From: Planctomycetota bacterium
GTDB taxonomy: Bacteria; Planctomycetota; Phycisphaerae; WQYP01; JAJZKY01
DNA length: 5,119 nucleotides
Assembly (NCBI GenBank): GCA_021803885.1
Contig: JAJZKY010000418.1
Span: 1-5,119 of the forward strand
Reading direction: 5' to 3'
Shown here: in pieces, positions 5,088 through 5,119 of the stretch
How positions within the stretch are numbered: position 1 is the stretch's first letter
Layout of the letters: each line of letters starts with the position of its first letter
Notes under the pieces: generated by a model
Databases searched by the model: none
The model's input: only the letters and a program-made list of their open reading frames with translations
What the model was told of the DNA's origin: nothing
Program-made: the position numbers and the translations under genes

Positions 5088-5119
5088 ATTTATATACCCG
5101 GCTGCGCCGCGATAAAATA

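Larger units (their letters stand above)
4352..5119. other. 768-bp non-coding region: recN leader followed by a repeat cluster
   Basis: I find no credible gene on either strand. The one sizeable open frame (minus strand, 4759-4568) is made from the two hairpin elements and repeats its own sequence, so it is an artefact. Bases 4352-4560 are plain sequence that must carry the recN promoter and leader. From 4561 onward the DNA is a mosaic of short repeats: a purine-rich tract, two hairpin elements inserted in CAGAG/GAGGACG-type sequence, CACGGATCG 9-mers, a second purine-rich tract, a strong hairpin and GAGTTGCTC 9-mers. Confidence 0.75.

Overview
The window comes from a moderately GC-rich bacterial chromosome. 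The isolated trpB, the form of RecN, the IS66-type element and the dense short interspersed repeats would fit Planctomycetota or a similar environmental phylum. That is a weak inference: no rRNA or other marker gene is present.

Layout. (1) Bases 1-633 are the right-hand part of an IS66-family insertion sequence. Its transposase (tnpC) reads rightward and enters from outside the window. A 26-bp near-perfect palindrome puts an in-frame TAA into it, so it is called a pseudogene. The presumed right terminal repeat ends at 633. (2) Bases 634-4351 hold three leftward genes in the order recN, trpB, small proline-rich lipoprotein. trpB and the lipoprotein gene are 30 bp apart with no visible terminator and probably share a transcript. 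trpB has a plausible promoter of its own in the 169-bp gap after recN. The lipoprotein gene ends one base beyond the IS end, so the IS appears to have landed exactly at its stop codon without damaging it. (3) Bases 4352-5119 (768 bp) contain no credible gene. They hold the recN leader and then a pile-up of short repeats.

The most distinctive content is in that last region. Two copies of a roughly 45-nt hairpin-forming element (4611-4655 and 4695-4739) each sit between a different short direct duplication, ACG for one and ACA for the other. An uninterrupted paralogue of the first insertion site lies at 4759-4783, so the window contains both filled and empty forms of the same target. This supports a tiny mobile or mobilised palindromic element. 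The palindrome that breaks the IS66 transposase begins with the same TCCCGAT heptamer and may be related.

Functionally, RecN (double-strand break repair) and TrpB (last step of tryptophan synthesis) are housekeeping genes with no evident joint role. No trpA is visible next to trpB. I see no defence system, CRISPR array, tRNA or rRNA.
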